From Myxococcus vastator (GTDB lineage Bacteria > Myxococcota > Myxococcia > Myxococcales > Myxococcaceae), in the NCBI RefSeq assembly GCF_010894475.1, contig NZ_JAAIYB010000027.1:1-36064 (forward strand): DNA of 36,064 bases, read 5' to 3'. Both the position numbers and the translations under genes were made by a program. Positions 6,911 through 14,916 of the stretch are shown here, one piece after another. How positions within the stretch are numbered: position 1 is the first letter of the stretch; every line of letters starts with the position of its first letter. Under the pieces are notes generated by a model that made no database searches, was not told the origin of the DNA, and was given only the letters and a program-made list of their open reading frames with translations.

Positions 6911-7650
6911 ATCCCACCGCTTCGCAGGCCTCCATCGTCTCCATCACGAACGTGACCAAGGACTACACCCTGGGGAAGGTGGTCGTCCCGGCGCTCCGGG
7001 GCGTGGACCTGGAGGTCCATGCCGGTGAGTTCATCTCCATCGCCGGGCCCTCCGGCAGCGGCAAGACGACACTGCTCAACCTCATCGGGTGCGTGGACAC
7101 CGCCACCGGCGGCGTGGTCCGGGTGGCCGGGCAGGACACCAAGCAGCTCACCGAGCGCCAGCTCACGAACCTGCGCCTCAACACCATTGGCTTCATCTTC
7201 CAGAGCTTCAACCTGGTGCAGGTGCTCAGCGTCTTCCAGAACGTGGAGTTTCCCCTGCTGCTCCAGCGCAAGCTGGACAAGGCCCAGCGCCGGGAGCGGG
7301 TGATGCAGCTCCTGGAGCAGGTGGGCCTGGCCAGCCACGCCAAACACCGGCCCAACGAGCTGTCCGGTGGCCAGCGCCAGCGCGTGGCCGTGGCGCGCGC
7401 GCTCGTCACGCGGCCCCAGCTGGTGCTCGCGGACGAGCCCACGGCCAACCTGGACTCGGTGACGGGCCAGAACATCATCGACCTGATGAAGGAGCTCAAC
7501 CAGAAGGAGGGCACCACCTTCATCTTCTCCACGCACGACGCGAAGGTGATGAGCCACGCCAACGCCGTGGTGCGGCTGGCGGACGGCAAGTTCCTGGACC
7601 GCATCAGCGCCGCCGAGGCCAGCCGCGTCATGGCCGCTGGAGGCCACTGA
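6907..7650 (+). CDS. ABC transporter ATPase, LolD/MacB type
   Basis: The 247-residue ATPase has all motifs intact: Walker A GPSGSGKTT (47-55), Q-loop Gln99, signature LSGGQ (152-156), Walker B LVLADE (172-177), D-loop and the H-loop His210. The residues after Walker A (LNLIGCVDTATGG) and the FQSFNLV stretch are typical of the LolD/MacB/FtsE branch, which powers mechanotransmission through FtsX-type permeases and not classic import. It would drive the two permeases encoded directly downstream. ATG 6907 overlaps the regulator stop, with AAAGGA upstream. An in-frame start at 6844 would read into the regulator and is not needed. Confidence 0.95.
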   Translation: MNPTASQASIVSITNVTKDYTLGKVVVPALRGVDLEVHAGEFISIAGPSGSGKTTLLNLIGCVDTATGGVVRVAGQDTKQLTERQLTNLRLNTIGFIFQSFNLVQVLSVFQNVEFPLLLQRKLDKAQRRERVMQLLEQVGLASHAKHRPNELSGGQRQRVAVARALVTRPQLVLADEPTANLDSVTGQNIIDLMKELNQKEGTTFIFSTHDAKVMSHANAVVRLADGKFLDRISAAEASRVMAAGGH

Positions 7651-7652
7651 CC

Positions 7653-9761
7653 ATGGGACAGCTCCGTTTGCTGCTGCAGGTGGCCTTCCGCAACCTGTTC
7701 TCCAGCAAGATCAACCTGCTCATCGGCGGCATCATCTTCTTCGGCACCCTGCTCGTGGTGGTGGGCGGGGCGCTGATGGACAGCATGGACAGCGCGATGA
7801 GCCGCAGCATCATCGGCAGCGTCGCGGGCCACATCCAGGTCTACTCGGATGACTCCAAGGACCCGCTGGCCCTCTACGGCAGCATGAGCGGCGAGCCGGA
7901 CCTGGCCGCGCTGGACGACTTCAGCCAGCTCAAGCCCTTCCTGGAGAAGCACCCCAACGTGAAGACGGTGGTGCCCCTGGGAACCAGCGGCGCCATCATC
8001 ACCTCTGGCAACACGGTGGACCTGACGCTGTCGAACCTGCGCGAGCTCTACAAGAAGCGCGACGAGGCCGGTGAGACACCCGAGCTGCGGGAGAGCATCG
8101 ACAGCGTCAAGGGGCACGTCCGGCAGATGGTCAACCTGATGGCCGACCAGACGGCCCGGAGCGAGCAGGAGCTGGGCGGCGCCCAGAAGGACCCCGCGGA
8201 GGTGAAGGCGCTCGCCCAGGCGCGCACGGACGCGTTCTGGGACGCCTTCGAGGAGGACCCGTATGCCTCGCTGGAGCTCCTGGAGAACCGCATCGCCCCG
8301 CAGATTCCGGACGGAGACATGCTGGAGCTGCGCTACGCCGGCACGGACCTGGACGCGTTCCAGCGCACCTTCGACCGCATGGAGATCGTGGACGGCCAGC
8401 CGGTGCCCACCGGCCAGCGCGGCATGCTGCTGTCCAAGTTCTTCTACGAAGAGTTCCTCAAGATGAAGTCGGCGCTCCGGCTGGACCACATCAAGCAGGA
8501 GCGGGATCTCAACCAGAAGACCATCGCCACCGACCCGGAGCTGCAGCGCTGGGTGAAGGAGAACCAGGTCCAGACGCGGGAGATCATCTTCCAGCTGGAC
8601 CCCGTCAAGACGCGGAAGATGGTGGAGCGGCTGCAGAAGCTGCTGGGCAGCCAGGAGCCCGCGCTGGACACGCTGCTGACGCAGTTCTTCACCACCGACG
8701 ACGCCAACTTCGACACCCGCTACGCCCAGTTCTATTCGGAGCTGGCGCCGCTGCTGGAGCTCTACCGACTGCGCATGGGGGACGTGCTCACCATCACCGC
8801 CTTCACGCGCACCGGCTACATGCAGAGCGTCAACGTGAAGGTCTACGGCACCTACCAGTTCAAGGGCCTGGAGAAGTCCGCCATGGCCGGCGCGCTGAGC
8901 CTGATGGACCTGATGTCCTTCCGGGACCTGTACGGCTACCTCACCGCGGACAAGAAGGCGGAGCTGGCGGAGATCCAGCAGCAGAGCGGCCTGGAGGCCC
9001 TCAGCCGGGACGAGGCCGAGGAGGCCCTCTTCGGCGAGGCCAGCGACAACGTCCTGGTGGCGGAGGCCACGTCCACCGACGTGGACGACCAGGCCGCCTT
9101 CATCGGTGACCAGGGGGCGCTCACGCGTGAGAACCTGCTCCAGCGCGTCTACACCCAGCAGGAAATCGAACAGGGCGTGGCCCTGAGCGCGGCGGTGATG
9201 CTCAAGGACCCGGAGCTGCTGGAGCAGACGATGGTGGAGCTGCGGCAGGCGGCGAAGGACGCGGGCCTGAAGCTGCGCGTGGTGTCGTGGCAGGAGGCGG
9301 CGGGCATCATCGGGCAGTTCGTGCTGCTCGGGAAGATGGTGCTCTACTTCGCCGTCTTCATCATCTTCGTGGTGGCGCTGGTCATCATCAACAACGCCAT
9401 GATGATGGCCACCATGCAGCGCGTGCGCGAGGTGGGGACCATGCGGGCCATTGGCGCGCAGCGCTCCTTCATCCTGGGCATGGTGCTGGTGGAGACGCTG
9501 GTGCTGGGGCTCGTGTTCGGCGCGGCCGGCTCATTGGTGGGCAGCGGCATCATGGCCCTGCTCAACAGCGCCGGCATCCCCGCCGGCAACGAAGCGCTCT
9601 ACTTCTTCTTCTCCGGCCCCCGGCTGTTCCCCACGCTGAGCGCCAGCAACCTGGTGGCGGCGTTCGTGATCGTCCTGGGCGTCTCCGCCATCTCCACCCT
9701 CTATCCCGCGTTCCTCGCGACCCGGGTCTCGCCCCTCCAGGCGATGCAGACGGACGAGTGA
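7653..9761 (+). CDS. FtsX/LolE-like ABC permease with large periplasmic region
   Basis: The product is 702 residues. It has one transmembrane helix near residues 20-44, a very large periplasmic segment (about 45-548), and three C-terminal helices starting near residues 550, 605 and 667 with the FtsX-type stretch RVREVGTMRAIGAQRSFI between the second and third. This is the MacB/LolC/LolE topology, in which an ATPase moves the periplasmic domain to lift lipoprotein or lipid out of the inner membrane. Typical LolC/E proteins have about 400 residues, so this one has some 280 extra, charged, helix-rich periplasmic residues, perhaps reaching toward an outer-membrane partner. The start is 2 bases after the ATPase stop. 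Confidence 0.92.
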   Translation: MGQLRLLLQVAFRNLFSSKINLLIGGIIFFGTLLVVVGGALMDSMDSAMSRSIIGSVAGHIQVYSDDSKDPLALYGSMSGEPDLAALDDFSQLKPFLEKHPNVKTVVPLGTSGAIITSGNTVDLTLSNLRELYKKRDEAGETPELRESIDSVKGHVRQMVNLMADQTARSEQELGGAQKDPAEVKALAQARTDAFWDAFEEDPYASLELLENRIAPQIPDGDMLELRYAGTDLDAFQRTFDRMEIVDGQPVPTGQRGMLLSKFFYEEFLKMKSALRLDHIKQERDLNQKTIATDPELQRWVKENQVQTREIIFQLDPVKTRKMVERLQKLLGSQEPALDTLLTQFFTTDDANFDTRYAQFYSELAPLLELYRLRMGDVLTITAFTRTGYMQSVNVKVYGTYQFKGLEKSAMAGALSLMDLMSFRDLYGYLTADKKAELAEIQQQSGLEALSRDEAEEALFGEASDNVLVAEATSTDVDDQAAFIGDQGALTRENLLQRVYTQQEIEQGVALSAAVMLKDPELLEQTMVELRQAAKDAGLKLRVVSWQEAAGIIGQFVLLGKMVLYFAVFIIFVVALVIINNAMMMATMQRVREVGTMRAIGAQRSFILGMVLVETLVLGLVFGAAGSLVGSGIMALLNSAGIPAGNEALYFFFSGPRLFPTLSASNLVAAFVIVLGVSAISTLYPAFLATRVSPLQAMQTDE

Positions 9762-9765
9762 GAAC

Positions 9766-11067
9766 ATGCTCCAGCTCTTCCTCATCGCATTCCGCAACCT
9801 CGGCACCCACCGCAGACGCACCCTGCTGCTGGGCGGCGCCATCGCCAGCGTCACCGCGCTGCTCGTCATCCTCATGGGCCTGTCCACGGGCATGAAGGAG
9901 TCGATGCTCCGCTCCGCCACCACGCTGTCCACCGGCCACGTCAACGTGGCCGGCTTCTACAAGGTGACGGCGGGCCAGGCGGCGCCCGTCGTGACGGGCT
10001 ACCCGGCCATCCTGGAGCAGATCCGCAAGGACGTGCCGGAGCTGGACTTCGCCGTCCAGCGCGGCCGGGGCTGGCTCAAGCTCGTGAGCGAGACGTCCTC
10101 CATGCAGGTGGGCGTGGGCGGCATCGACATCCAGTCCGAGCCGGGGCTCCGCCAGGTGCTGCAGCTTCGCGCGGGCACGCTGGACGGCCTGGCCGAGCCC
10201 GACACGGTGCTGCTCTTCGAGAAGCAGGCGAAGAAGCTGAACGTCCAGGTGGGCGAGTCCGTGACGCTGGCCGCCCAGACGCTGCGAGGCGCCAGCAACA
10301 CGGTGGACGCGCGCGTGGTGGCCATCGCGGCGGACATGGGGATGCTGAGCGACTTCGGCATCTTCGTGCCGGCGGACACGCTGCGCTCGCTGTACCAGTT
10401 CAAGAGCGACACCGCGGGCGCGCTGCTGCTCTACCTGAAGGACATCCAGCACGTGCCGGCGGTGCAGGCGCGGCTGCGCCAGACGCTGACGGCCGCGGGG
10501 CACACGGTGATGGACCACGACCCGCGCGCGTTCTTCATGAAGTTCGAGACCGTCAACCGCGAGGCCTGGACAGGCCAGCGGCTGGACATCACGAACTGGG
10601 AGGACGAAATCTCCTTCATCACCTGGACGCTCACCGCGCTCAACAGCCTCACCGGGGTGCTCATCTTCGTGCTGATGGTCATCATCGGCGTGGGCATCAT
10701 GAACACGCTGTGGATTGCCATCCGGGAGCGCACCCGGGAGATTGGCACCCTGCGCGCCATTGGCATGCAGCGCACGCGCGTGCTGCTGATGTTCGTCTTC
10801 GAGGCCATGCTGCTGGGCACGCTGGGCACGCTGGCGGGCGCCAGCGCGGGGTTGGTGCTGTGCCTGGCCGTCAATGCCATGGCGGTGCACGTCCCGGAGG
10901 TGGTGGCCGTCTTCATCATGTCGGAGACGTTGAATCTGGCCGTGCACCCCTCGTCCATCCTGGGTGCCATGGCCTTCATCACCGCGTGCACCACCGCCAT
11001 TTCGCTCATTCCCTCCTTCCTCGCCGCGCGGCTCAAGCCGGTGACGGCGATGCACCACATCGGGTGA
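9766..11067 (+). CDS. FtsX/LolC-like ABC permease, normal length
   Basis: The 433-residue permease has the same four-helix FtsX topology as its upstream neighbour: a helix near residues 18-40 (RTLLLGGAIASVTALLVIL), a MacB-type periplasmic core of about 240 residues, and three C-terminal helices at about 288-315, 347-372 and 400-425, with RTREIGTLRAIGMQRTRV in the cytoplasmic loop. Its length is usual for LolC/LolE. The two permeases differ greatly in periplasmic size, so the complex should be an asymmetric heterodimer on one ATPase dimer, as in LolCDE. It begins 4 bases after the preceding stop. Confidence 0.93.
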   Translation: MLQLFLIAFRNLGTHRRRTLLLGGAIASVTALLVILMGLSTGMKESMLRSATTLSTGHVNVAGFYKVTAGQAAPVVTGYPAILEQIRKDVPELDFAVQRGRGWLKLVSETSSMQVGVGGIDIQSEPGLRQVLQLRAGTLDGLAEPDTVLLFEKQAKKLNVQVGESVTLAAQTLRGASNTVDARVVAIAADMGMLSDFGIFVPADTLRSLYQFKSDTAGALLLYLKDIQHVPAVQARLRQTLTAAGHTVMDHDPRAFFMKFETVNREAWTGQRLDITNWEDEISFITWTLTALNSLTGVLIFVLMVIIGVGIMNTLWIAIRERTREIGTLRAIGMQRTRVLLMFVFEAMLLGTLGTLAGASAGLVLCLAVNAMAVHVPEVVAVFIMSETLNLAVHPSSILGAMAFITACTTAISLIPSFLAARLKPVTAMHHIG

Positions 11068-11071
11068 ACTC

Positions 11072-11854
11072 ATGCGCCTCAAGAACATGTTGTCCGCCGC
11101 GGCGCTGGCCGTGTCGCTGCTGTCCGCCCCGGCCGCCCTGGCGCTGGAGCAGGCCGAGCAGGTGAAGCTGCTGGCCACCATCGACGACCGCCAGCGCAAC
11201 GGCGGCGACTACAAGGCGATGGTGTACCTGGAGCAGAAGGAGAAGGGGAAGGCGGACCTCGTCTACGAGCTGGTCGTCTATCGCCGCGACGAGGACGACA
11301 AGCTGATGATGCTCTTCACCAAGCCCAAGGCGGAGGCGGGCAAGGGCTACCTGCGGCTGGACAAGAACCTCTGGAACTACAACCCCAACGTGGGCCGCTG
11401 GGAGCGCCGCACCGAGCGCGAGCGCATCGCCGGCACCGACAGCCGCCGCGCCGACTTCGACGAGTCGCGGCTGGCCGAGGAGTATGACCCGTCCTACGAA
11501 GGCGAGGCGAAGCTGGGCAAGTACACGGCCCACCTGCTGTCGCTGAAGGTCAAGTCCGGCGTGGACGTGGCCTACCCCGTCCTCAAGCTCTGGGTGGACA
11601 AGGCGTCCGGCAACATCCTCAAGCGGGAGGAGTACGCCCTGTCTGGCCGGAAGATGCGCACGGCGCTCTACCCCCGCTGGAAGAAGATGTTCAGCGAGTC
11701 CAAGAAGGACGACGTCTGGATTCCGGAGGAGATGCGCATCTACGACGAAGTCGAGAAGGGCAACTCCACCACCATCCTCGTCAAGACGGTGGACCTGCGC
11801 TCGCTGGAAGCCAACCTCTTCACCAAGGCGTGGCTCGAGAGCAAGAGCCGATGA
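11072..11854 (+). CDS. LolA-like outer-membrane lipoprotein-sorting protein
   Basis: The 260-residue protein has a signal peptide (residues 1-24, ending PAALA). The mature part follows the COG2834 outer-membrane lipoprotein-sorting family, with strands such as YLRLDKNLWNYNPNVGRWER and WVDKASGNILKREEYALSGR. The LolA/LolB fold is a half-barrel with a greasy cavity that carries an acyl chain. Proteins of this subgroup are typically encoded beside transporters and not alone. Here it follows the two permeases by 4 bases and overlaps the barrel gene, so I infer a periplasmic carrier handing cargo from the permease pair to the outer membrane. Whether the cargo is lipoprotein or another lipid cannot be told. 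Confidence 0.9.
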   Translation: MRLKNMLSAAALAVSLLSAPAALALEQAEQVKLLATIDDRQRNGGDYKAMVYLEQKEKGKADLVYELVVYRRDEDDKLMMLFTKPKAEAGKGYLRLDKNLWNYNPNVGRWERRTERERIAGTDSRRADFDESRLAEEYDPSYEGEAKLGKYTAHLLSLKVKSGVDVAYPVLKLWVDKASGNILKREEYALSGRKMRTALYPRWKKMFSESKKDDVWIPEEMRIYDEVEKGNSTTILVKTVDLRSLEANLFTKAWLESKSR

Positions 11855-13467
11855 GCCCGCGCACCCTCACCCTGGCCGCGGCGCTGTCCGCGGCCCTCAC
11901 CGGCGCGCCCGCGTGGGCCCAGTCCGAGGAGCGGCCCGACGAGGACGCGCTCTTCGGAGGCGGACAGGAGGAGCCGCCCGCGGAGGCGCCCGCGGGCGAG
12001 GACTCGGGCCGGCCCGACGAGGATGCCCTCTTCGGCGGTGAAGGCTCGGAGCCGGCGGCGGACGTGGACCCCGGCACCACCGGTGGCGCCACGGAGCGGC
12101 AGCCGCCGTTGACCGAGCCGGCCGGGGACCGGGACGCGGACGTGTTGAACGGCCCGGCGACCCGGAGCGCCTTCGACACCGAGGACGTGCTGGATGATCC
12201 GCTGAAGATTGGCGGGCAGTTCTACCTGCGCGGCTTCATGGCGGGCAGTGAGAACACCTCGCTCCGCCAGACGTCCTTCTCCGCCCCCACGCTGGTGGAC
12301 GGCTACCTCGACGCGCGCCCGTCGGACCGGATCCGTGGCTTCGTCGTGGGGCGCTTGAACTACGACCCCGCCCTGCCGCCCCGGAGTACGCCGGACGCCC
12401 CGGCGAACCCGCGCGTGCTGCTGGACCAGGCGTGGCTGCGCTTCGACTTGGAGCACACGGTGTTCTTCACCGTGGGCAAGCAGCATGTGAAGTGGGGCAC
12501 CGGGCAGATTTGGAACCCCACCGACTTCCTGTCGCCCCAGCGCAGGGATCCGCTGGCCTTCGTGGACCTGCGCACGGGCGTGTCCATGCTGAAGGTGCAC
12601 GTGCCCTGGGAGTCCCGGGGCTGGAACGTATACGGCATCCTCGTCATGGATGACCTGGGCACGGACGTGGGCGCCATCACCGACCCGAGCGGAAGCCCCA
12701 CGTCCCAGGCTGGCGGCGGCGACCCGGTCAACCGGCTGGGCCGCCTGGGCGGCGCGCTGCGCGCGGAAGTCCTGCTGGGGTCCGCGGAGCTGGGCGCCAG
12801 CGCGGTGGCGCAGAACGGACGTAAGCCCCGCTTCGGGCTCGACGTGTCCTCGCCGCTGGGGCCGCTGGATGTCTACGCCGAAGTGGCGCTGAAGGAAGGC
12901 ACGGACCGGCCGCTGTACCGCATCCCGGAGGGGACGACGCTCGAGGACATCGCGCAGGATGGTGTCCAGGTGGAGGCGTACATTCCCTCGGGGCTCACGC
13001 CGCAGATGACGGCGGGCGCGACCTACAGCTTCCCCTATGGGGAGAACGACCTGGCCGTGCTGGGCGTGGAGTACTTCTTCAACTCCACGGGCTACACCGG
13101 CTCGTTCGGGTATCCGTACCTGCTGCTGAAGGACGCCTTCAACCCGCTCTACCTGGGACGGCATTACGGCGCCGCTTACGTCTTCCTGGACCGGCCGGGG
13201 TCACTGGAGCGGACGTCCTTCAACCTCTTCACCCTGGGCAACCTGTCGGACCGCTCGTTCACCACGCGGCTCAACGTGATGCACCGGGCGCTCACGTATC
13301 TCACGGTGGAGGCGTACGGCTCGGTGAACTACGGACGGCGCGGCGGTGAGTTCCGGCTGGCCATTGACGTGCCGGAGGGGCTCGTCGTGGACGGGCAGCC
13401 GATTCCGGCCTTCTCCGTGCCCGCGCCGACGTTCCAGTTGGGCGCGGGGCTCCGCATCAGCCTCTGA
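11851..13467 (+). CDS. Outer-membrane beta-barrel partner of the ABC/LolA-like system
   Basis: The product is 538 residues. The signal peptide is residues 1-24 (ending AWAQ). The mature N-terminus is acidic and carries the motif RPDEDALFGG twice (residues 28-37 and 54-63), separated by a Pro/Ala/Glu linker. From about residue 115 to the end the sequence alternates as amphipathic strands (KIGGQFYLRGFMAG, YLDARPSDRIRGFVVGRLNY) and ends in FQLGAGLRISL, a strand suited to outer-membrane insertion. I infer a beta-barrel acting as the outer-membrane end of the system. ATG 11851 overlaps the carrier stop as ATGA; an in-frame start at 11830 lacks a signal peptide at its N-terminus. A strong terminator follows. 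Confidence 0.85.
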   Translation: MSPRTLTLAAALSAALTGAPAWAQSEERPDEDALFGGGQEEPPAEAPAGEDSGRPDEDALFGGEGSEPAADVDPGTTGGATERQPPLTEPAGDRDADVLNGPATRSAFDTEDVLDDPLKIGGQFYLRGFMAGSENTSLRQTSFSAPTLVDGYLDARPSDRIRGFVVGRLNYDPALPPRSTPDAPANPRVLLDQAWLRFDLEHTVFFTVGKQHVKWGTGQIWNPTDFLSPQRRDPLAFVDLRTGVSMLKVHVPWESRGWNVYGILVMDDLGTDVGAITDPSGSPTSQAGGGDPVNRLGRLGGALRAEVLLGSAELGASAVAQNGRKPRFGLDVSSPLGPLDVYAEVALKEGTDRPLYRIPEGTTLEDIAQDGVQVEAYIPSGLTPQMTAGATYSFPYGENDLAVLGVEYFFNSTGYTGSFGYPYLLLKDAFNPLYLGRHYGAAYVFLDRPGSLERTSFNLFTLGNLSDRSFTTRLNVMHRALTYLTVEAYGSVNYGRRGGEFRLAIDVPEGLVVDGQPIPAFSVPAPTFQLGAGLRISL

Positions 13468-13494
13468 GTCCGTCGCGGCGTCCTGAGGTGCCCG

Positions 13495-13538
13495 AGGGCC
13501 GTGCTCCCCTGCGGCTGGGAGCGCGGCCCTGGGTGTTT
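13495..13538 (+). terminator. Intrinsic terminator of the export operon
   Basis: AGGGCCGTGCTCCC (13495-13508) pairs with GGGAGCGCGGCCCT (13517-13530) over 14 positions with a single G-U pair and an 8-base loop. It is followed by TGTTTT (13534-13539). It lies 28 bases after the barrel stop and closes the six-gene operon. Confidence 0.85.
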
Positions 13539-13629
13539 TCAGGGCTCGAACAGGCAGGTTCCGGATGCCCGCCCCGCGAGCGGCCCTTCGAGCGCCGTAC
13601 AGGCCGTTGGGGTGTCCGCGGGCAGACGG

Positions 13630-14916
13630 ATGGACAGATTTTTCCCCATGCGCCTCTGGATTGCCATCGCTGCTGGGTTGGGCCTCGGCCAGTCGCCGAG
13701 CGCGCCGGTCATGATTCCCCCCGAGGACCCCTCCATCCGGGACCCGGCCGCCGCGGCGCTCCAGGACGCGAACCAGCAGGCGGCCGAAGAGATTGAAGGG
13801 CTGAGGCCCCCGGCGGGCTACGTCTACGAGATGCCGGAGGATGCGTCGCGGCTCGACTTCGTGCTGACGCCCGTCCTGCCCGACGGCGCGCCACCGCCGA
13901 CCACGGGGCAGGTCGCCGCCGAGGAGACCGCGCAGACCTACGAGCCGATTCCCTCGCCCCTGGAGGCGCTGCAACAGGAGCAGGCCGCGATGGGTGGGAG
14001 CGGACAGCAGACGGGTGATGACGGCACCGAGGCGGGCCAGGACACCCCGGGTGGGACGGCGACGGGTGCGGGAGGCTCCGGTGTGGCCGGGCAGCAGGAC
14101 GAGCGTGGCACCGGCACCGTCGGCCAGCAGGACGTGAGCGGAACCGGCACGAGCATCGGCAACACCGGCACAGGTGGCGGCGGCACATCCGGCGCTCAGA
14201 CGGCCCCTCAGCAGGGCACCACCACCGACCAGAGCGGCACAGCGCCCTCCCCCGCCCCCGTGACGCCGGCCTTCATCGGCGGCTCCGAGCCCATTGGCCG
14301 CTCCGAGCCCATTGGCCGCTCCGAGCCCATTGGCCGCTCCGAGCCCATTGGCACGCCGCCCACCGTGGCGCCCGTGAACAACCAGACGGGCACCGGCGGC
14401 GCGGGCACACCGAACACGAACCCGCCGCCCGCGCAGCAGTTGGAGCAACTGCGCGAGCGAATGAAGCAGCTCGAAGCCCAGCTCAACGAGCGCGACGCCG
14501 ACCTCACCGTGCGCAACCAGGCCGTGCAACTCCAGGTGGACACCTACGGCGACCGCGCGGTCGACGTGGAGCAGGCGCGACAGGACCGGCTGTCCCAGAT
14601 TCAGACCGCCAGCCAGTGGATGCTCGCGGCGGACACGGCGCTGGAACAGGGAGAGCTGGACGTCGTCAATGCGCTCGACATCGCCGACAACGCCTTCGCC
14701 GACTTGCGTGACAGCGCGGAGGCGGACGGCCAGGGGACCGTCGTCGTCCACGCGGAGCGCCTGCGTGCGGCGCTCAACCTCGCCCGCGGCTTCGTCAACA
14801 ACCGCGACGGCTACAACGCCCGGCTCGCCCTCCAGGAGGCAGGCGCCCAGCTGAGCCTCCTCCGCGCCGCCAACCTCGAGCGGCAGGCCACGGGGAACGT
14901 GCTGCTCAATCCGTGA
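13630..14916 (+). CDS. Exported low-complexity protein with SEPIGR repeats and helical C-terminus
   Basis: I do not recognise this protein. From ATG 13630 it has 428 residues. A second start at 13648 gives a cleaner signal sequence (MRLWIAIAAGLGLGQSPS) and may be the real one; neither has a strong ribosome site. Residues 60-130 hold a Tyr/Pro-containing segment. The middle is rich in Gly, Thr, Ser and Gln and probably disordered, with four copies of a six-residue unit ending in SEPIG. A coiled coil (LEQLRERMKQLEAQLNERDA) and an all-helical C-terminal domain with paired helices follow (AADTALEQGELDVVNALDIA). This suggests a periplasmic or surface protein with a long flexible tether. Its end overlaps the EAL gene end on the other strand by 11 bases. 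Confidence 0.85.
   Translation: MDRFFPMRLWIAIAAGLGLGQSPSAPVMIPPEDPSIRDPAAAALQDANQQAAEEIEGLRPPAGYVYEMPEDASRLDFVLTPVLPDGAPPPTTGQVAAEETAQTYEPIPSPLEALQQEQAAMGGSGQQTGDDGTEAGQDTPGGTATGAGGSGVAGQQDERGTGTVGQQDVSGTGTSIGNTGTGGGGTSGAQTAPQQGTTTDQSGTAPSPAPVTPAFIGGSEPIGRSEPIGRSEPIGRSEPIGTPPTVAPVNNQTGTGGAGTPNTNPPPAQQLEQLRERMKQLEAQLNERDADLTVRNQAVQLQVDTYGDRAVDVEQARQDRLSQIQTASQWMLAADTALEQGELDVVNALDIADNAFADLRDSAEADGQGTVVVHAERLRAALNLARGFVNNRDGYNARLALQEAGAQLSLLRAANLERQATGNVLLNP
14281..14352 (+). repeat. Four tandem 18-bp repeats encoding SEPIG units
   Basis: CGCTCCGAGCCCATTGGC occurs in tandem at 14281, 14299, 14317 and 14335; only the first base of the first copy differs. Codon use is identical in all copies, so the expansion is recent and its copy number probably varies between strains. 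Each unit adds six residues (R-S-E-P-I-G) and keeps the frame. Confidence 0.95.

Noticed and set aside
7089-7652. Out-of-frame upstream extension of the large permease gene
   Set aside because: It overlaps the ATPase in another frame; the permease begins at ATG 7653 with its first membrane helix.
14281-14352. CRISPR-like short repeats
   Set aside because: The copies are in direct tandem without spacers, in frame inside a gene, with an 18-base period.
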